A stretch of 58,024 bases of DNA from Microbacterium sp. T32 (GTDB lineage: Bacteria > Actinomycetota > Actinomycetes > Actinomycetales > Microbacteriaceae), in the NCBI RefSeq assembly GCF_001619615.1, contig NZ_LQQP01000022.1:1-58024 (forward strand), read 5' to 3'. This document shows positions 56,150 to 58,024 of the stretch, in pieces (position 1 is the stretch's first letter; every line of letters starts with the position of its first letter). Below the pieces are notes generated by a model, which did no database searches, was not told where the DNA came from, and was given only the letters and a program-made list of their open reading frames with translations. The translations under genes and the position numbers were made by a program.

Positions 56150-57484
56150 TCAGCAGGCCCCGTCGACCCACGTGACGACGGTGGAGTTGTCCTTGTCCAT
56201 CTCCCCGAAGGCGGATGTCACGCCGGTGGCGATGGTGTCGACGCCCTTGCGGAGGGTGCCGGTCGTGTCGAGCGTCAGCAGCGTGCCGACGGCAGTGGCG
56301 TCTGCCGGGACGGTGGCATCCACGTTCCCGGCCGGGGAGGCGGCTCCGGCGTCGGTCCAGGCGCGGCGGTGCATTCCGGTGCCGTTCACGTACGTGGCGT
56401 GGAGGTAGCTGTTGTCGTCGAGTTCGGCGAAGGCGGAGGTGACGCCCGTGTCGACGGCGTTGCTGCCCTTTCGGAGCACGCCGTCGGGACCCAGGGTGAG
56501 GAGCGTTCCGACCGCGATGCTGTCGAGCGGCACCGACACGTCGATATTGCTCGCGGCGTAGGGCGATCCCGCGGCGGTCCAGACGCGGCGGTGCATGCCG
56601 GTCGCGTCGACGTACGTGACGTGGAGGTTGTCGTTCCCGTCGAGTTCGGCGAAGGCCGAGTTCACCCCGCTGGCGATGGTGGCGCTCACCCGTCGGAGCA
56701 CTCCGGCTGGGTCGAGTGTGACGAACGTCCCGACGGCCACACTGTTCGCGGGGACGGCGGCATCCACGTTGGCGGCGGGGTAGGCGGCGCCGGTGTCGGT
56801 CCACATGCGACGGTGCATGCCGCTGGCGTCGACGTAGGTGACAGTGAGGTAGTTGCTCTTCTCCAGTTCGGCGAACGCCGAGGTCACGCCGCTGGCGATC
56901 GTGGATGCCGCGCGCCGGAGCACTCCGCTCGGATCGAGCGTCACGAGGGTCCCGACGGCGCGGCTCCCGGTGGGCACCGTGACATCGGTGGTGCCCGCGG
57001 GATACTCGGCGCCCGTGTCGGTCCAAACCCGGCGGTGCGCGGTCTGGGTGGTGGTGCTCGGCGACGCAGTGAGGGTTGCCGCGGCCGTGGCGCCCGTGGT
57101 TGTGGCGGTGATCGTGCCGGGGGTGCCGCCGACCTGGACACGGATCGGCGGGAGCGAGACGCGCCCGCTCGCATCGGAGACGCCGGTGAACGTGCTCGCG
57201 CCGTTGTCGAAGCGGTATCCGGTCGAGGTGTTGACGATCACGCTCGTTCCCGTCTGCGCGACACCGTTCGTCGTGACCGTGACGTACGCGCCGGTGATCG
57301 GGGCACAGACCGTTCCCGTGTACGTGGTGCGGTCGAACGTGAGCACGGCCGTCGTGGAGGCGGATGCCACCGGCGCGACCGTCGCGATTGCCACGGCGGG
57401 GAGTGCCCATGCGGCGCCGGACAGCAGTCGGCGGCGACTCGGACCGACCTGCGTGGCGGCGGGTTCCTCCGTGGACGAAGTCAT
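56150..57484 (-). CDS. Tat-exported protein with four 74-residue repeats
   Basis: 444 aa. Twin-arginine signal at the N-terminus (SRRRLLSGAAWALPAVAIA, cleavage near APVASA). An Ig-like/invasin-like domain follows at about 45-140 (VLTFDRTTYTGTVCAP, ITATTTGATAAATLTAS), then four tandem repeats at 150-223, 224-297, 298-371 and 372-444. Each starts HRR(V/M/A)WT(D/A), contains AVGT(L/F)(V/L)TL and ends with a YVD.(S/T)GM-like strand. Probably a secreted or surface-bound beta-structure; ligand unknown. GAAGGG precedes the ATG. Confidence 0.85.
   Translation of the reverse strand: MTSSTEEPAATQVGPSRRRLLSGAAWALPAVAIATVAPVASASTTAVLTFDRTTYTGTVCAPITGAYVTVTTNGVAQTGTSVIVNTSTGYRFDNGASTFTGVSDASGRVSLPPIRVQVGGTPGTITATTTGATAAATLTASPSTTTQTAHRRVWTDTGAEYPAGTTDVTVPTGSRAVGTLVTLDPSGVLRRAASTIASGVTSAFAELEKSNYLTVTYVDASGMHRRMWTDTGAAYPAANVDAAVPANSVAVGTFVTLDPAGVLRRVSATIASGVNSAFAELDGNDNLHVTYVDATGMHRRVWTAAGSPYAASNIDVSVPLDSIAVGTLLTLGPDGVLRKGSNAVDTGVTSAFAELDDNSYLHATYVNGTGMHRRAWTDAGAASPAGNVDATVPADATAVGTLLTLDTTGTLRKGVDTIATGVTSAFGEMDKDNSTVVTWVDGAC
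56153..57037 (-). repeat. Four tandem 222-bp coding repeats
   Basis: Units at 56816-57037, 56594-56815, 56372-56593 and 56153-56371 encode the 74-residue repeats. Units 1-2 resemble each other most, as do 3-4 in their second halves, suggesting stepwise duplication. The last unit ends in GAC (Gly-Ala-Cys) rather than the linker to a further HRR. Confidence 0.85.
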
Positions 57485-57948
57485 GTTGCGGCCCTTCGAG
57501 CGTCGGGGAGGCGAGCGGGGGTGGATCGCTCACTCTTTCAATTGGCGTCGGGTGCATTCGCGGGCCGTGTGCGCCGGTGGTGGTGGTGAAACGGACGCGA
57601 GGCGTCGGCTTGGCGGGTGTCGTTCACGTTCAAGCGAAGCGTGGTCTTCGGTTGAGATGATGCGCCGGGCGAAGGGCCTGCGGGGTCTGCAGAGACTCGA
57701 CGCGGGGATTGAACGAACCGCGCGACCGGCCCGAGAGGGCTGGAAAGCTCGGCGCTATTGGCGATTCTCAGAGATCCGAGTGGCAGTCATTGGCCTGACA
57801 TCCCGCGGCACCCGGCGCGGTGTGGGAGTGTGCCGGGTGCCGCGAGTTCGTGAAAACGTGTCCAGAAGGACCGATGCCGTGTTGGTGGGAGCGCCCGCCG
57901 AGAATCCGCCGGCCTGGCGCACGCCGCGTCAGCAGTCGCGAAGCGAGT
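57485..57948. other. Intergenic region, no gene seen
   Basis: 464 bp without a convincing coding frame on either strand. It contains the upstream region of the Tat-protein gene and a hairpin terminator at 57804-57844. No clear -10 could be identified for the Tat-protein gene. Confidence 0.5.
57804..57844 (-). terminator. Hairpin terminator
   Basis: Perfect 13-bp arms CGCGGCACCCGGC and GCCGGGTGCCGCG with a 15-nt loop, about 100 bp beyond the stop codon of the partial minus-strand gene at the window edge. Confidence 0.7.
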
Positions 57949-58024
57949 TCACGCGCAGGCTTGCGGCTTTGTGTATTCGATGACGTACCAGTCCTGGTAG
58001 GTGTACCCGAGGGCTTTGGATACT
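57949..58024 (-). CDS. C-terminal end of an unidentified protein (truncated by window)
   Basis: The last 24 residues, VSKALGYTYQDWYVIEYTKP then QACA, end at TGA 57949-57951. Aromatic-rich composition and consistent codon use suggest a real gene continuing past the window. Too short to classify. Confidence 0.45.
   Translation of the reverse strand, partial: VSKALGYTYQDWYVIEYTKPQACA

Noticed and set aside
1..58024. Numerous long Arg/Pro/Gly/Ala-rich open frames on the opposite strand or other frames (for example 15421-19725 minus and 14983-17840 plus)
   Set aside because: They mirror real genes in very GC-rich DNA, have low-complexity composition, and lack motifs or start signals.

Overview
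The window is about 58 kb of very GC-rich DNA from an actinobacterium, most likely Microbacteriaceae and probably Microbacterium or a close relative. The grounds are gene content (PyrE, GlyS, CsbD, MntH/MntR, a SARP regulator, M13 peptidase and ECF42-type sigma factor, all actinobacterial in character), GTG starts, 4-nt operon overlaps, many promoters whose -10 (TAnnnT) lies 6-7 nt before the start codon (leaderless mRNAs), and extreme enrichment of the heptamer GGATGCC/GGCATCC. No rRNA, tRNA, transposase, integrase or CRISPR array was seen.

Layout. 0-7 kb: a small membrane protein and a VOC protein, a two-component system with a NatAB-like ABC exporter, and an ECF42-like sigma factor with its YCII/DGPF partner. 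7-15 kb: exonuclease III, a membrane protein, pyrE, a HAD/YdeI-like operon, CsbD, an SDR, and a mntH-mntR manganese operon with a large double-palindrome operator. 15-29 kb: TrmH-type methyltransferase, lipoprotein, MATE exporter, M13 peptidase, a beta-lactamase-fold protein that lacks its catalytic residues, an FHA protein, an ArsR/MFS pair, formyl-THF deformylase, an oxidoreductase/TetR divergon and an MFS carrier. 29-35.7 kb: palindromic repeats, GNAT, a hipBA toxin-antitoxin operon behind four evenly phased operators, an SDR, an enolase-superfamily enzyme and glyS.

35.7-41.3 kb holds the most unusual block: a type VII secretion-style effector locus. A 119-aa WXG-like partner precedes a 758-aa polymorphic toxin with a C-terminal ADP-ribosyltransferase (ART) domain; three small overlapping or abutting genes follow, one of which is itself a free-standing ART-like domain. 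Two genes with no clear function (one DUF6177-like) run divergently. 41.3-51.3 kb: a DrrAB-like ABC exporter, a CorA-type transporter with an apparent leader peptide and a Shine-Dalgarno-sequestering hairpin, a SARP/NB-ARC regulator, and a LacI-regulated agmatine deiminase-amidase operon.

51.3-56.1 kb is a defence-type island attached to the 3' end of the amidase gene. It contains a broken ArsR gene, a DUF3800 gene, an AbiEi/AbiEii system and a HicA/HicB system, with two extra copies of the amidase 3' end interspersed. The window ends with a Tat-exported protein made of four 74-residue repeats and the last codons of an unidentified gene.

All functions come from reading motifs by eye. Family names are given where the motif pattern is recognisable; no database search was possible.
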